Assembly: GCA_024180945.1 (NCBI GenBank)
Contig: JAKSGN010000037.1
Span: 873,501-937,500 of the forward strand
Source: Macrophomina tecta
Lineage: Eukaryota > Ascomycota > Dothideomycetes > Botryosphaeriales > Botryosphaeriaceae
Direction of reading: 5' to 3'
Length of the DNA stretch: 64,000 nt
The translations under genes and the position numbers were made by a program. Below, in pieces: positions 62,397 to 64,000 of the stretch. The notes beneath the pieces are model-generated. The model was not told the origin of the DNA. It saw only the letters and a list, made by a program, of their open reading frames with translations, and did not search any database. Within the stretch, counting starts at the first letter, position 1, and every line of letters begins with the position of its first letter.

Positions 62397-64000
62397 TCAC
62401 TCCCTCTTTCCATATAGCCAGTTCATGTACCCGTCGATGCTGTTCATGCCATTAGTCCCAACATCCTCGGATGACCTTGACTGGGTATTTTGCGCAGGCA
62501 CCCAGCCTCCCCATGGCCGATATATGATCTTTTCCTTGTCTTGCTGCTCTGCATCTTTTTGATCCCGCCATTCACGACCTCTCTTGCTGATTTCACGCAG
62601 TTTTCGCTGATAATAGTTCAGCACTTTCTCTGCCTCGCCACTATCCTCCTCTCTCACGACAGGATCCGAAAGCTGAGCGCTGCGTCGTTTCTTGCACTCC
62701 GTGTAGCGCCTGTAGGCATCTGCTGGAGTGAGTTCTTCAAACTGGTAATCTACCGTCCATTCGATATCTTCCCTCACATCTGTCACCCGCTTGACAGGCG
62801 CACCGTTGACCATGCTACGAGTGAAGAGCTTCACACCGAGTAGCGGTCCCTCATACTGTTCTTCTTTAGCTCCTCCTTCCTCAGAGGAATTCTCCGAGAC
62901 ATCGGAACTTTCCAGGATCTCTAGCTCCAGAGCTTCAGGTTGGTTGTGCGTTGCAAGAGAGCTCCATTCTGGTTCCTCTTCCGGGATTTCAAAGAGCTCC
63001 GGCATGACGACGGTATCGACTGTGGCATGATCAGGAACGGCGGGACGGTTTGCCACACGCAGAACGACCTCGTCCTGCATTTCCTGGTCAGATTTCCATT
63101 CTTCCTGGGTCTCCTCGGCATCAATGCCAAGAATCTTTCTCTCCCAAGCCTCGGTCGCAGCTTTGTTGGTATCCTGAATCCGTTGCGCCTCTTCCTCCGA
63201 CATCGGCTCAGCGAAGATGTACATGAACGGCTCAACTCCTTCCCTAGCCTCAAAGTGGAAGCGGATAGACTGCAGAAAGGCCGTTAGACAGCGAATGACA
63301 AGGCGTTGGGTGCGGTGCTTACAGTCTCTGGGAACTTCGCTGTCGCCATGTTGAGTACTTTGTTGAATAGATCGATACTTATGCGGAACTCCTGATCTCC
63401 TAAATGGCGCGTCCCGCTCTCAGGGTTGTGAAGAGCCGCATCCATCTCTTCGATGCTGACGTACTGGAAGCCGAAAATACGCTCAATGTTGTGATACGCC
63501 ACGAATATGCCGTCCATGCGACCCATGCGCGCCTGTAGCGAATATTTGAGCATCGTCGACCTCATCATGTCGTAATACTCTCGCTCAAACGACTCGAACT
63601 TTCCGGTTCCTGTCTTGATCTGGTAGCCGGTATTTTCTTGCCAATCTTGGACGTCCATGCGGATAGAAACAACGGCGCGAGTCTTAAGGTCGAACATGCC
63701 CGTGCCGGGAAGCCGGCTGTCCTGTGCATCAAGCTGGGATCGCATGAGCATGTCACCCTGGGTCGTGTAATTATATGACTCGGGGATTCCACGTTCCTCG
63801 TCTGAAATCTGGTTTGGATGCCCTCTCCTATATCGTTCGTATTCGTCTGTGGGCAGGGTGAGCAATTTCTCCATTGACCGCCCCAACATACTCAGGACGT
63901 TGGCTGTGTCATATTGCTTATCGGCGTCAATGGCATATGTGCCATTCTTCCACCGCAAGAATATTGCTGCAGGCGCACGATTGAGTCGAGTAAAGGTACC
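62397..64000 (-). CDS. PET127: Pet127-family mitochondrial membrane protein, 5' end missing
   Basis: Mitochondrial inner-membrane-associated protein that in yeast promotes RNA processing/degradation by the mitochondrial exonuclease. Exons in view: 63323-64000 (open to the window edge) and 62397-63269, with a 53-nt intron joining FPET to SIRFHFEAREG. Conserved words: LRWKNGTYAIDADKQYDTANVLSMLGRSMEKLLTLP, GTGMFDLKTRAVVSIRMDVQDW, FEREYYDMMRSTMLKYSLQARMGRMDGIFVAYHN, ERIFGFQYVS, GDQEFRISIDLFNKVLN and FMYIFAEPM. The C-terminal 200 residues are acidic and charged (EEEPEW, SSEEGGAKEEQYEGP, AEKVLNYYQRKLREISKRGREWRDQK). The N-terminal targeting sequence lies outside the window. Confidence 0.9.

Overview
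The window comes from a filamentous ascomycete (Pezizomycotina). The genes are split by many 47-90 nt introns with GT..AG ends and CTAAC/CTGAC-like branch sites, and there is no operon structure. The gene set (multimodular NRPS, Dal5-type permease, SUMO E1 subunit Aos1, Sac3, Pet127, Ycf1-like ABC-C pump, DUF2841 protein) is fungal. A class such as Dothideomycetes is only a guess. All exon boundaries were read by eye and checked for frame continuity.

Left part (1-26.4 kb) is accessory and looks like one or two secondary-metabolite loci. A large NRPS (minus strand, 3' end beyond base 1) reads A-T-E-C-A-T-C-T-C-(A remnant)-T-C. It is divergent from a full ABCB/MDR exporter (12.1-16.3 kb), with 1.36 kb between the two starts. 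Next comes a pair that looks like a fungal ribosomal-peptide (RiPP) system. One gene encodes a 119-residue secreted precursor made of three near-identical 31-residue repeats bounded by dibasic Kex2-type sites, with each repeat boundary marked by an intron (16.7-17.2 kb, minus). The other is a divergent UstYa/DUF3328-family gene (18.9-19.9 kb, plus). Beyond them lie an unrecognised ORF (21.2 kb), a secreted type-B carboxylesterase with a lectin-like N-terminus (22.2-24.2 kb) and a Dal5/ACS-family permease (24.7-26.4 kb).

The boundary (27.2-28.5 kb) is an A+T-rich, TA-rich stretch with a decayed Tc1/mariner-like transposase fragment, consistent with an old element altered by RIP.

Right part (28.8-64 kb) is ordinary core genome: SARAF-like calcium-entry regulator, PBN1/PIG-X, a PhyH-family dioxygenase, AOS1, two unrecognised proteins, SAC3 (TREX-2), a DUF2841 protein, a YCF1-like vacuolar ABC-C transporter, a UBA/UIM-type ubiquitin-binding protein and PET127 (5' end beyond base 64000).

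The main result is the RiPP precursor. Its second and third repeat copies differ by 11 silent third-position changes and no replacement, so the peptide itself is under selection. With the adjacent DUF3328 gene this is a compact, apparently undescribed dikaritin-type pathway beside an NRPS and an exporter.
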